A stretch of DNA of 64,000 nucleotides from Symbiodinium natans (Eukaryota > Sar > Dinophyceae > Suessiales > Symbiodiniaceae): positions 462,639 to 526,638 of the forward strand of contig CAJNDS010002205.1 in NCBI GenBank assembly GCA_905221605.1. The letters are read 5' to 3'. The position numbers were made by a program, and so were the translations under genes. Each line of letters opens with the position of its first letter. Position 1 is the stretch's first letter. The notes beneath the pieces are model-generated. The model made no database searches. It saw only the letters and a list, made by a program, of their open reading frames with translations, and was not told the origin of the DNA. Shown piece after piece: positions 23,204 to 32,398 of the stretch.

Positions 23204-24374
23204 CTTTTCTAAGCTTAGGTTCATGGGGCCCTTACAGGGGTATAGGGTTTAGGGTTTGGGGTTTGGGGTTTGGGGTTTCGGGTTTAGTCGGGAATGGGGG
23301 TTCAGGGTTCAGGGTTCAGGGTTTAGGGTTTAGGGTTTAGGGTTTAGGGTGTCGGGTTTAGGGTTTGGGGTTTAGGGCTGTTTCTAGTCTTAGGGTGGTT
23401 TCATGGGCCCTGAATATGGTCCCTTACCTCCGTTAAAGGGTTCTGATGTATGGGCCCTTGGGTTGTATGGGGTATGTCAGGGGTCTATAAGGGGTCCCCG
23501 GTTAAGGGCCGGACCATCTCACAACCCTTAGAGCTAGTCGGCGGAACTGTTCAGGGCTTGCTACTATATATTGCTCAAGAAACACCCAAAAACTGAGAAA
23601 AAAAAGCAATAAAAAAGATCCCTACTATGCTGCCTTTTAAGGAGGAACCTTCTTGCAGGGTCTTCCCGAGGGGCTAAGGGGCCTAGGGGGTTCTTTTTTT
23701 GGTCTTTTTTGGGGTGCCTTTCGGGAACTCAGTGCTCAGTGCTCGAGCGGTTCGAGCAAAGTAGGGTTTGGGGTTTAGGGGCTTTAGGACCTTGTGATTC
23801 TGCCGGGTTTCGGGATTTAGGTCTTGCGGAAAAAGTGGCTCTAGGGAGGTTGAGGCCTTTTCAAAGCATCTCTAAGCCTCTCCAGGACTCAGCCCCTGAA
23901 GACCCTGCTAGGGTTTAGGGTCTAGGGTCTAGGGTTTAGGGTTTAGGGTTTAGGGTCTAGGGTCTAGGGTTTAGGGGGCCCAGGGCGCTTTCATGCGACC
24001 ACTTTCTTGAGGCAGATATTTCCACTAGCATGCCGCTTTCTCGCCCTGCATGCAGGAGCTCTCCAACACTTGAACCCCCCAAAACCCTTCATTGATATTG
24101 TACATGGACAATAACATGTTCTTTAAGACTTTCATTGTTGGTATTGTTGCCATTTGGCTTTAATGTTAAGGAGTTGTGTTGTTTAAAGGGTTTTTTAAAA
24201 AAATGAGACATTGTTTCGTACAAATACAAGTTTCATTACATGATCGATATTCAACGCTATTTCATTGCTTCAACATTATTTTCTCCTAAGACCCTTCTGC
24301 GCCCAAGTAGTCGCCTTTGAACTGCGGCCTATGCCGCTAAACAAGGGTCTAGACGAACAACGATGACCCTGAAC

Positions 24375-24535
24375 CCTACACCCGAATTCCTAAACCCTAA
24401 ACCCTAAACCCTAAACCTCAACTTGAAACCGCTAAGCAAGGGGTATAGACGAACAATGACGACCCAAAACCCTAAACCCCAAACCCTAAACCCTAAACCC
24501 TAAACCCTAAACCCTAAACTTGAAACCCTAAAGTC
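24375..24535 (-). repeat. CCCTAAA arrays before a candidate exon
   Basis: Two C-strand blocks separated by a near-duplicate unique segment. The words 'CCGCTAA.CAAGGG' and 'AGACGAACAA.GA' occur at about 24330 and 24428. Another case of unique sequence duplicated beside an array. Confidence 0.9.
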
Positions 24536-24551
24536 CACTGTTGTTTCCAAG

Positions 24552-24623
24552 GCCGTCAGCGAGGGCGTGAGCGCGGACGCGCCGCCTCGTCTAGCAGCTT
24601 GGCTTCGAAGCGTGGCTTTAAAG
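24552..24623 (+). CDS. Candidate 72-bp exon, phase 0
   Basis: TTCCAAG|GCC acceptor and AAAG|GTGTTC donor enclose exactly 24 codons reading AVSEGVSADAPPRLAAWLRS and VALK. A C-strand array lies upstream and a G-strand array (24635-24690) downstream. Good splice context, function unknown. Confidence 0.45.
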
Positions 24624-25244
24624 GTGTTCAGGGTGTTTGGGGTTTAGGGTTTAGGGTTTAGGGTTTAGGGTTTAGGGTTTAGGTGTTAGGGTTTTAGGTG
24701 CAGCAGGGTTCCCTATGAATAAAGCTGGGGTGGTCGGGGCGCTATTTCCGCATGGCGGTTCCCTAGGCGCCCGAAACATTAATCAAACCCCGGACCCTCA
24801 ACCCGAGATCCTGCCCGAGGCAGCCAAAGGCGGCCGACACGACGGAGGTTGGAAGCTCTAAGCCCTCAACAACCCTAAAACCTAAACCCTACTAAGCCCT
24901 ACTAAACCCTCATGGTGAAGGGTCCCCCTTTTAGGGGTTTACACTCCAGGGTAAAGCGGCTTGGGGGTTTTAGCTTAGGGAAACGGACCCCAAGGGACTA
25001 AAGGCTGAGGCTGGAGGGTTCCGGGCTAGGGGCTCGAAGACTCCTTGGGATGTTCCCCCGTATTCTAACGATCCTTAAAAGAGACTATAGTACCCCCTAC
25101 TATAATCCCCACCACGGACTCTTAGCATAAGGGAGAACATCCCCCTAAAACCCTAGACCGAATGTCCCTCGAAAACACCTAGGGCTTCGTTTCAATTTTG
25201 GGGGTTTGGGGGTTCAAGGTTCCCCGGTGCCCCTTCAGTTGCAG

Positions 25245-25301
25245 GATAGCAAGGGCCTCATAGCGCTTGAGCGAAGGGATCAAGAGACGCAAAGGCTTCG
25301 G
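25245..25301 (+). CDS. Candidate 57-bp coiled-coil exon, last before the viral insertion
   Basis: Acceptor TTCAGTTGCAG|GAT and donor CGG|GTCTTAAGG enclose 19 codons (DSKGLIALERRDQETQRLR), phase 0 at both ends. The charged heptad-like composition matches the exon series at 47-63 kb. The following G-strand array (25311-25365) would be the start of an intron now holding the 20.8-kb viral element. Confidence 0.45.
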
Positions 25302-25412
25302 GTCTTAAGGGTTTAGGGTTTAGGGTTTAGGATTTAGGGTTTAGGGTTTAGGGTTTAGGGTTGTTTGTTCGCTTAGCGCTTTGCGCACCTTAAAGGGGCT
25401 TTTCGGAAGGGG

Positions 25413-25417
25413 GAGGG
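25413..25417 (+). repeat. Target-site duplication, left copy (GAGGG)
   Basis: Five bases immediately outside the left inverted repeat, matched by GAGGG at 46265-46269. Five to six bp is the usual duplication size for Polinton/Maverick integrases. The context is G-rich, so chance cannot be fully excluded. Confidence 0.7.
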
Positions 25418-25766
25418 ACTTACGGGACACCTTGCCCCATTAATCTATGGAACCATTTCGCCAACTCGGCGCCCAAATATCAAGCCAAAAATCCCGAAAC
25501 CATATTCCCGTTATTCCTTAGCCCAAAATCCCAAGCCAAAAAATCCCGAAACCATATTCCCAAAACCCCGTTATACCCATATGCCAAATATCAACCCGTA
25601 AAATCCCAAGCCGTAAATCCCCGTAAAACCATATTCCCAAAAATCCCAAGCCTAAACCCAAGAAAAAACACCTTCCCCCATAAATCCCCGTTATTCTTCA
25701 GCCCAAAACCCTAAACCACAAACCCAAGAATAACAATAAGCCTTATAGTTGGGGCAAGCTTCCTCT
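25418..25766 (+). repeat. Left terminal inverted repeat
   Basis: Matches the reverse complement of 45919-46264. By eye there are only about six differences over the outer 330 bp, mostly single-base indels and a CAGCCCAA/CAACCCGT change. It starts ACTTACGGGACACC. It contains internal imperfect repeats of 'ATCCCGAAACCATATTCCC' and CCAAGCC words. Confidence 0.95.
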
Positions 25767-25784
25767 TTCGCTTTTCTGGGTTGC

Positions 25785-26000
25785 AAAATCCCGCAAAAGC
25801 TATTGCAAAATCCCGCAAAAGCTATTGCAAAATCCCACAAAAGCTATTGCAAAATCCCGCAAAAGCTATTGCAAAATCCCGCAAAAGCTATTGCAAAATC
25901 CCGCAAACGCCATTGCAAAATCCCGCAAACGCCATTGCAAAATCCCGCAAACGCCATTGCAAAATCCCGCAAACGCCATTGCAAAATCCCGCAACCGCCC
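25785..26000 (+). repeat. 22-bp tandem repeat at the left subterminal region
   Basis: About ten copies of a 22-bp unit starting TTGCAAAATCCCGC. The first half of the array has AAAAGCTA and the second half AAACGCCA, so a variant was amplified within it. The Ala/Lys-rich frames across it are repeat translations. The right end of the element has no counterpart. Confidence 0.95.
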
Positions 26001-26054
26001 CCTAAAATGAGTAGAAATAGAGCTAAAAGGGCGTTTGCGGAAATCCGCAAACGG

Positions 26055-26172
26055 GGTTGCAAAACCCCGTGCCCAGTAGGCAAAACCCCGTGCCCAGTAG
26101 GCAGTGCCGATTGCCCAGTAGGCAAAACCCCGTGCCCAGCAGGCAAACCCGTGTGCCCAGTAGGCAAAACCC
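26055..26172 (+). repeat. 21-bp tandem repeat (GTGCCCAGTAGGCAAAACCCC)
   Basis: About five imperfect copies of a 21-bp unit next to the 22-bp array. A functional role (packaging or replication) is possible but only inferred from position. Confidence 0.85.
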
Positions 26173-26292
26173 GAGCTAAAACCATGGCTTTTCAACATTT
26201 AGACCTTTAATAACTCGTGTCGTAAATAACCGCGTCCATTAATGTAATAATGCTTAACAAGTTTGATATTATCTGTTTCGGAATACATAATA

Positions 26293-26907
26293 TCAAACTG
26301 AGTCAGATGTAGATGATTTCATTTGTTGCATGAGCATAGCGTGTTTTTGTGATGTTCTGTGTCTGGCTATACTTGACCTGACAGAATAACACCCGCATTC
26401 GCATAAGACTTTTTCTGATTGTTTTGCTCTTAGTGTTTCTCCGTTCTTTTGTCTGTATTCTCTGTCTGCTTGTCGCTTCTGTTCTCTATGCGTTTCACGA
26501 TATGATTGTCTTTGTGCTTTTATTTCTTCTTGGTGAGTGTTCTGATATATCTTATTCCGTGCTAAAATATATTCTTTGTTATTGTTGTAATATCTCTTGT
26601 TCCATAACGATTTGTTCCCTCCTGCTATGAATTTATTTACACAATCAGTTGTTTCAATGTAATGCCCTTCTCTCGCTCTTAGTTGCTCTCGGTTTTGACA
26701 TGGGTATTCTTCTATCAATGTAATTTTACAGTTCTCGGCACCGTAAGTTTGAAAAATACATGCAGATGCGCACGGGTGAGTGTCGTAAGTCTCTTTGTGA
26801 TGACCAAACCGCTTTGACAGTGGTTGAATGGTTGAGCCTATGTAGCACATATTATAACCGATGTCGGTAATTTTGTAGATTTTGCCATGTTTATACCTAC
26901 TATCCAT
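26293..26907 (-). CDS. GIY-YIG endonuclease with C-terminal zinc finger (copy 1)
   Basis: Nuclease of the homing-endonuclease/UvrC-type GIY-YIG fold. The N-terminus has the two hallmark strands ('KIYKITDIG', then 'MCYIGSTIQPLSKRFGHH'). The middle is a Lys/Glu/Gln-rich helical tail and the end is a C-x-C-x(n)-H-x5-H finger (VLCECGC ... RHRTSQKH). I chose ATG 26907 rather than 26925 because a TTTAAAGACATG box covers 26923-26934 and would otherwise overlap the start; this gives 204 residues. It is the leftmost gene. The same layout recurs in the nuclease at 39117-39947. It probably acts in genome maintenance or spread; no exact target can be read from sequence. Confidence 0.9.
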   Translation of the reverse strand: MDSRYKHGKIYKITDIGYNMCYIGSTIQPLSKRFGHHKETYDTHPCASACIFQTYGAENCKITLIEEYPCQNREQLRAREGHYIETTDCVNKFIAGGNKSLWNKRYYNNNKEYILARNKIYQNTHQEEIKAQRQSYRETHREQKRQADREYRQKNGETLRAKQSEKVLCECGCYSVRSSIARHRTSQKHAMLMQQMKSSTSDSV

Positions 26908-26922
26908 ACAACATAACTTATA

Positions 26923-26934
26923 CATGTCTTTAAA
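26923..26934 (-). promoter_or_regulatory. TTAAAG-type box (early-class promoter candidate)
   Basis: TTTAAAGACATG, 15 nt before the chosen start of the GIY-YIG gene. Confidence 0.5.
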
Positions 26935-26954
26935 TTACTTTTTTCTTCGCTTTT

Positions 26955-27866
26955 TTACACCTTCAGCAATTCGTGACGCAAATAACCACGTCCATTAATG
27001 TAATAATATTTTTGCCCCAACACAGTTTTCATATCATCAATGGTCTGAACTTCTTTAAGCCAATTGCTCACACGTTCCTTATCCAACTTATCTTTTTTCT
27101 TAAATATCTTAACTTTATCTTGAACCTGTAGTTCGGGATAAGTCCTCGTTTTTGTTGCATTCATTGCAATATTAGCCTTAACTTTGAGTTCGTTTTCGGG
27201 CTTTTTTGCTTCTTTAGGTGTTAAACCAGTAGCCGAATGAACCATTTTATTATTATATGTTATCATTATCTCGAATATATAATCTGTCCATTGAATATTC
27301 TCTTTACCCTTTTTCTCATCTGCTTCGACTCTTTTAAACAACATGTTTTTAAACGTGCGGATGAACCTTTCCCCAAATGCTGGGTGTGTTCTGGTTTGAT
27401 GCGTTTCTATTTTCTCCTTATCAAAATATTCTTTTAATACACCACTGTTTAAACTACCTTCTTCATCCGAATATACTAATTCTGGTTTCTTCCCCATTTT
27501 GTTTATTGCTTCCATTATACCCGCTAATAAATCCGGTGGTTGCTTACTTGTAATAGGAACAACTACCGCAAATTTACTAAATATGTCTATTACTACTAAA
27601 CCAATTCTAAACTTTTGATTCTTCAAATCATTATTTGTAATAAAAAATAAATCTATTTGATATTCATAATACGCATAAGGCGGAATAAAAGAATTAAACC
27701 CCGACATCGGTCTTTTCCTATCCAGATTCTTTTCAAACCACGCTTTAACATCCGCTAATGTAATACTCTTATCTTTAGCCTTAGCATCTTTAAAAGTTGT
27801 GGCAATAGAACCAAAGCCGCTTCTATCGAAATAAATATCCGAAATAATCTTATTCTTGTCTGACAT
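26955..27866 (-). CDS. Retroviral-type (rve) DDE integrase
   Basis: A 303-residue integrase of the Polinton/retrovirus superfamily, which joins the element's ends to host DNA and leaves short target duplications. The catalytic core is visible: D72 in 'YEYQIDLFFI', D134 in 'VYSDEEGSLNS', E166 in 'HPAFGERFIRTFK'. The D134-E166 gap of 31 residues is slightly short of the classical 35. The C-terminus ('QVQDKVKIFKKKDK' to 'LRHELLKV') fits the small beta-barrel DNA-binding domain. I cannot see a clear N-terminal HHCC zinc domain. It starts right beside a perfect AT palindrome and has no TTAAAG box. The observed 5-bp GAGGG duplication is the expected product. Confidence 0.95.
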   Translation of the reverse strand: MSDKNKIISDIYFDRSGFGSIATTFKDAKAKDKSITLADVKAWFEKNLDRKRPMSGFNSFIPPYAYYEYQIDLFFITNNDLKNQKFRIGLVVIDIFSKFAVVVPITSKQPPDLLAGIMEAINKMGKKPELVYSDEEGSLNSGVLKEYFDKEKIETHQTRTHPAFGERFIRTFKNMLFKRVEADEKKGKENIQWTDYIFEIMITYNNKMVHSATGLTPKEAKKPENELKVKANIAMNATKTRTYPELQVQDKVKIFKKKDKLDKERVSNWLKEVQTIDDMKTVLGQKYYYINGRGYLRHELLKV

Positions 27867-27867
27867 T

Positions 27868-27901
27868 GATAATATATATAATATATATTATATATATTAT
27901 C
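27868..27901. repeat. Perfect 34-bp AT palindrome
   Basis: Starts GATAATATATA and reads the same on both strands. It lies between the integrase start and the polymerase stop. It could extrude as a cruciform; candidate origin, promoter or terminator. Confidence 0.85.
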
Positions 27902-27904
27902 GAA

Positions 27905-30900
27905 TTATCTTGCGCAACAATTACACATAACACACATGCTATTGCAGTTGCTTATATAATGTGCCTTGTCATTGTTAAGCCTATTGGCTGATAAATTGGT
28001 AGTGAGTGTGTGGTCAACCCTTTCAACTACAAAGGGTTCATTGCAGTCGGTGCATCTGTTTTTTAATTGACTCATGAGCCACTCAACATTTACGTAGTCC
28101 TCTTCATTTATTGAACGCCCTGCTTCTATATCTTGTGATTTGTATTGTTTAACCTTTTGGTTAAAATACCTTTCAACCTCTGATTGCTTAATGTCTCTTG
28201 TTATCTCATGTTTGTAAAACTTGATTTTGTTTAAATCCTTGGCTCTTGTGATTGCTGTATAAAGCCACTCTTTTGAAACGTAATTATACATCCAATCGTA
28301 AACAATAACATCGCCATCAATTGAACATCCCTGCTTGCTATGGCATGTGTAACACGACGCATAAATAAAATTTTGTCTCAACTTCTTTAGGCTTATTTCT
28401 TGTTGTAACCTTGTAGCCTCGTTTAAAAGCGTTACCATATTCTTATTTATTTGCATTATTTTGAACTTCAGATTAACATTAAATTTAGATATCCAGTATC
28501 TCGTATAAACACGACAAATAACTTCATCGCCTACGACATATTCTTCGTTCATACCTCTTTCTTTTCTAATATGTTGCGATACTTTTCTACATGTTTCGTT
28601 GGTGTATGCTACGTTATTATCAATGAGTTCTATCTCTTCTGTGTATTTAAAATACTTCTCAATAATCTGTTTAATTGTCATGTCTGTTTTAAAAATGTCG
28701 TGATAAATGCTTTTTAATTTGATTCTGTCTTCCTCGTTGGTTAATCTCTTGCATTCTTCTAAATAAATGTAATGTTTAAAAATTTGTTTTATACAACTGT
28801 CTAAGTATGTCCTATAATCTTGTGTGTTAGTTATATCCACAACGCCTTGTAATTGGTGCTCGTCTCCTGTTGCTACGATAATTTTGCCGGGGTTCTTTTC
28901 TACAAATGTTTTTATTCTTGCTAAAACCGGAATACTGTTAAAATAAATTTCGTCGAAAACGATAACATCATAAAAGGAATGGTCAAACTCGCTTAATCGT
29001 TCTTCACCGACTTGGATAGAAAAGAATGTGTTAATGGTTACTGCTTCTACTCCACATTCTTGATTTAAATTGTTAGTAGGTGTTACAAACAATATTCTTT
29101 TATCTTGTATCTGCTTCGGTATATGCGACTTGCCCGACCCTGCGAATAAAGCCTTAATTAGAACGTGCTTATGTTCGAGAACTTTCTCAACCGCTTCCTT
29201 GCTATCCCATTCGTCTTTTAACATAATTCTTTCATTAACAACTTCGGGTATTTCTATTGATTCGTTTTGTTTCATCTCATATTGTTGATGGGGGAATCCA
29301 AAGTTATTTAAAACGCCTTTCCAATCGCCGATGTCCTTACCGAATTTCAGTAACTTCATGGCTTTTTGTAAGTCCTTCCTTAATATTGTAAATGCATCTG
29401 TTTTAACACTAAAGACATCTATGTCATTTTCTCGCAGTGTGTTATAATCCTTGTATATTCTGTAGTTATGGTATTGGAGTAAAAGCTCCTTAATGTAACG
29501 ATAACCATTTTTCAAAACGGCATGGTCTGCCACATTCAGAACGTAATATTTTCCTTTGTTTTTTGTATCTTCATCTGGCGCTTCTTCTTCGTTATCACTA
29601 TCATAATCGCTATCGTCATCATCATCATCATCTTCTTCTTCTTTCTCGAACTGCTTAATAATATTAATCCTACCGCCATACATATGTTGATACAACTGAG
29701 CTTCTCGCAAGTCCTTGAATAAAACTGATTTCTGGGCTGTTGTTACTCCCTTCTCCAATAAGCCGATATTTACATTTGCTATTTCTTTTTTAAGTTTGGT
29801 GTCCTCTTGGGTATCATCTGATATATGGGTTTCTACTAATTCCTTAACAATCTTTTTATAATCACAATTATATATAGAGGAAGGCTTCTTATAATATTTA
29901 ATGATGATACCATCATTCAGAACATCTTTTAGAAACTTTCCGTAACAAAGGCAGAACCGCTTGTTGAAGAACAGATTAGCCTTATACACTTCCACCGTGT
30001 ATAAGACTAAATCCTCAATTTCCTCACCATTGTATTTTACCCATTTGTCGAATTGGTTAAATACTGGTATTTTTTTCATTTTCGTTAGGGCATGTGTAAA
30101 TGCTTTTGTCATATCTATCTCGCATGCATTCTTATGCGTCGCTTCTATAAAATGGTGATATTCTTGATTTTCAACCTTGCCCGTCATTTGGTTAAACTTT
30201 TCGCGATATTCAATGTGTCGGTATTTGTCTTGAATCTTACCACTTGGCACAATTGTTCGGTATTCGTCTAATACATCAATGTCAGTATCTGTATAAAAAG
30301 ATTTGTGCAAAGGATTAAACAAAGCCTTATTAAATTTAAACATCGCCTTGTTCATATTGTTGAATGTTGTCTCGCATTTGACTCTAACGCTTCCGTGTAT
30401 GCACGAAGGCACTAAATTTTGTGTAGCTATTATATACGTTTTCTTTTCAAATCTTAACTTTATTTGGCTTATCGTTCCCGCTTCATATCTTATTTTAGGT
30501 TCATAACCAGATTCCACTAAATCGCACAACACACCGATTAAATCATTTTTTGAATGAATGAGTTTATATTCTTTCTCTTTTTGTGGTTTTTTGCTTTTGA
30601 TTTCTTCTTCTGTTGGTTGATGCAGTTTAAGAATGTCGTCAATCTTATCGAAGATAATATATTCGCTTGGTTCTTCAGACTTGTTTAAATGAAAATCAAT
30701 AGGGGCTCTCACCTTTAAATTCATGTATTCCCTTCCCTTATGCTGTTGTAAGCTGGATAAGTTAAAGTTCATAACGTAAATGTGGTTATTCTTAACGAGA
30801 CCATAAAAGGCTCTGATTTTTTTATTGACATGTTCTGTTTTATAAATGCAATTCCCTATGATGTCAAAGATTCTCACAGGAATAGTAAAATGATTAAAGA

Positions 30901-31927
30901 CAACCTCCATATCTTCAATTGAAGCACCGTTTTTATTGAATTCTTCTTCGTTCATCTTCAAGACATCTAATATCTTTTCTCTTGTTAGTTGATTCTTTTT
31001 TCTCGGACAATCTTTATAATGTTCTACCAATGCATTTACCCAACATTCATTCTCAATATAATCGTTTCTCGCGATAGCCTCTTTGATGGTAGAAGCGTTG
31101 GGTTTAAATACTGTTTCAATGTATTCGTGATACATGCTAACATTCTCGGCATTTTTAAGCTTTTCCTTTTTTTGTTCTCTTTTCCCGTCTCCATCTTCAA
31201 TCTCTTCTATGTTTAAAATCTTAACGGCAGATAGGTAGTCTGCCGGATATTTATAATAAAATTCTTGCATTTTAGGGTCAAATGCTAATATTTTCTTTAT
31301 ATGTTCTAATAACTTGTCGTTGTAATAATTTTTCCCCTTTTTAGATTTTCTGAATTTTCTCTCCACACGTTCTTGCCCTTCCATCGGTTCTTTTATAACA
31401 AAATTGTTAATGACCTCATCGGGAATCTCTAACTGTATCGAGTTAGGCAGTTTAACAGATGCTTGTCTTATTTCGTGATTTACCCACCCGAATATTCTGT
31501 CATAATCGTCATAAAATGCAATGTCTGATTTTTTGGCTTTCTCCTTGTTTAACTCTACGTAAAAGAAAAAGTCAATTAAATAACGTTTCTCTTTTTGATT
31601 TTCTTTTTGTTTTCGTTTGTTCTCTTCTTTTGCACCTGCCATTCTTTTATTTAGCGGTTCGTTCTCCTTCCATTTGTCAATATTTTCTTTGTATTGCGTT
31701 AATGCTTTTTGGTATTCTGCGGGCTTTGGTGACAAAAGCCCTTTAATTAGTTTTTGCGCTGTTGTGTTTTGGGTAATCTTGCGTTCTTCGAAGAGTCTAA
31801 TAACTTCATTGACTTTTTTCTGTTTGGTTTTGTTTAGTTTTTGGGTTTCTTCGTTTAATGTTTTGGTGTAATTTTTCGCATCAATGCGTAAATTACGTAA
31901 GTGATTTTTTATAATCTTGCTCGTCAT
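27905..31927 (-). CDS. DNA polymerase / SF1 helicase fusion with possible OTU-like domain
   Basis: A 1340-residue replication protein. N-terminal about 250: Lys/Glu-rich helices. Residues about 290-390: OTU-like pattern with C295 (ENECWVNALV) and H382 (NNHIYVMN); this assignment is inference. Residues about 600-850: family-B-polymerase-like palm, with motif A D605 (CEIDMTKAFTHAL), a motif-B-like K/N segment (KKEIANVNIGLLEKG) and motif C D844 in 'SVKTDAF' where most family-B enzymes have DTD. An Asp/Glu-rich loop is inserted near 775. Residues about 920-1270: SF1 helicase, with Walker A GSGKS (K933), 'VIVFDEIYF', 'VATGDEHQLQGV' and a C-terminal 'WLYTAITRAKDLNKI' motif. The last 50 residues hold a Cys cluster (CTDC ... 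CNSMCVMCNCC). Polintons usually carry a protein-primed PolB; the helicase fusion is unusual to me. Confidence 0.9.
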   Translation of the reverse strand: MTSKIIKNHLRNLRIDAKNYTKTLNEETQKLNKTKQKKVNEVIRLFEERKITQNTTAQKLIKGLLSPKPAEYQKALTQYKENIDKWKENEPLNKRMAGAKEENKRKQKENQKEKRYLIDFFFYVELNKEKAKKSDIAFYDDYDRIFGWVNHEIRQASVKLPNSIQLEIPDEVINNFVIKEPMEGQERVERKFRKSKKGKNYYNDKLLEHIKKILAFDPKMQEFYYKYPADYLSAVKILNIEEIEDGDGKREQKKEKLKNAENVSMYHEYIETVFKPNASTIKEAIARNDYIENECWVNALVEHYKDCPRKKNQLTREKILDVLKMNEEEFNKNGASIEDMEVVFNHFTIPVRIFDIIGNCIYKTEHVNKKIRAFYGLVKNNHIYVMNFNLSSLQQHKGREYMNLKVRAPIDFHLNKSEEPSEYIIFDKIDDILKLHQPTEEEIKSKKPQKEKEYKLIHSKNDLIGVLCDLVESGYEPKIRYEAGTISQIKLRFEKKTYIIATQNLVPSCIHGSVRVKCETTFNNMNKAMFKFNKALFNPLHKSFYTDTDIDVLDEYRTIVPSGKIQDKYRHIEYREKFNQMTGKVENQEYHHFIEATHKNACEIDMTKAFTHALTKMKKIPVFNQFDKWVKYNGEEIEDLVLYTVEVYKANLFFNKRFCLCYGKFLKDVLNDGIIIKYYKKPSSIYNCDYKKIVKELVETHISDDTQEDTKLKKEIANVNIGLLEKGVTTAQKSVLFKDLREAQLYQHMYGGRINIIKQFEKEEEDDDDDDDSDYDSDNEEEAPDEDTKNKGKYYVLNVADHAVLKNGYRYIKELLLQYHNYRIYKDYNTLRENDIDVFSVKTDAFTILRKDLQKAMKLLKFGKDIGDWKGVLNNFGFPHQQYEMKQNESIEIPEVVNERIMLKDEWDSKEAVEKVLEHKHVLIKALFAGSGKSHIPKQIQDKRILFVTPTNNLNQECGVEAVTINTFFSIQVGEERLSEFDHSFYDVIVFDEIYFNSIPVLARIKTFVEKNPGKIIVATGDEHQLQGVVDITNTQDYRTYLDSCIKQIFKHYIYLEECKRLTNEEDRIKLKSIYHDIFKTDMTIKQIIEKYFKYTEEIELIDNNVAYTNETCRKVSQHIRKERGMNEEYVVGDEVICRVYTRYWISKFNVNLKFKIMQINKNMVTLLNEATRLQQEISLKKLRQNFIYASCYTCHSKQGCSIDGDVIVYDWMYNYVSKEWLYTAITRAKDLNKIKFYKHEITRDIKQSEVERYFNQKVKQYKSQDIEAGRSINEEDYVNVEWLMSQLKNRCTDCNEPFVVERVDHTLTTNLSANRLNNDKAHYISNCNSMCVMCNCCAR

Positions 31928-31962
31928 ACTATAGCCTATATATTAATTTATAAGCTCTCCTT

Positions 31963-31970
31963 CCCTTTAA
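31963..31970 (-). promoter_or_regulatory. TTAAAGGG box upstream of the polymerase gene
   Basis: TTAAAGGG 35 nt before the start codon, followed by an AT-rich leader. Confidence 0.45.
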
Positions 31971-32041
31971 GCACCTTTGGGCAACGTTCTTTCTTGGCTG
32001 AGTGCCGTTATAAAGCAACTTAATATAATTACTACACTATA

Positions 32042-32332
32042 TTAAGCGGCTTCGTTCTTCGGGCATCCTATGACCCTCCGTTGCTGGAAGGCTTGACATC
32101 TCAAGGTATTGTGATGTTTCTGTAGCTTAGTTTTCTGAATCATTTTTAAGCAATATACACATTGAACACGACACATTATATTGTTGCGGTAGTAGTTTTT
32201 AAAATATTCTGGGTCAGATGGTTTATTATTATATGTCCCGTCTGCATTTCTTCGCCATGGGGCACTCTTCCTTTGTTTAACGAGCGTTTCTTCTGTGCTT
32301 GTTTCTTCTATGATTTCTGGCTGGGGGGTCAT
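32042..32332 (-). CDS. Small zinc-finger protein
   Basis: 96 residues. The C-terminal half has a C-x2-C ... H-x4-C-like finger (CRVQCVYCLKMI, then KLQKHHNTLRC), similar in style to the fingers ending two of the GIY-YIG proteins and within the 206-residue protein at 35195. The N-terminus is Glu/Thr-rich and probably disordered. Likely nucleic-acid binding, perhaps regulatory. It has its own TTAAAGG box 26 nt upstream. Confidence 0.8.
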   Translation of the reverse strand: MTPQPEIIEETSTEETLVKQRKSAPWRRNADGTYNNKPSDPEYFKNYYRNNIMCRVQCVYCLKMIQKTKLQKHHNTLRCQAFQQRRVIGCPKNEAA

Positions 32333-32358
32333 TGCGGTTAAAGTAGTAACGCGGTAAG

Positions 32359-32366
32359 CCTTTAAG
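32359..32366 (-). promoter_or_regulatory. CTTAAAGG box (early-class promoter candidate)
   Basis: 26 nt upstream of the small zinc-finger gene; continues as CTTAAAGGCTTAC. Confidence 0.5.
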
Positions 32367-32398
32367 TGTATTTCATTTTTTTTACTCTTTAAATGCTT

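Noticed and set aside
25785-26172. CRISPR-like array
   Set aside because: Units are directly tandem without unique spacers, and the host is eukaryotic.
25749-26210. Ala/Lys/Cys-rich frames beside the viral left end
   Set aside because: They translate the 22-bp and 21-bp tandem repeats; no start signal or homologous frame at the right end.
29522-29722. Hydrophobic plus-strand frames opposite the polymerase gene
   Set aside because: Shadow frames of an AT-rich minus-strand gene, hydrophobic because the sense strand encodes Asp/Glu/Lys runs.
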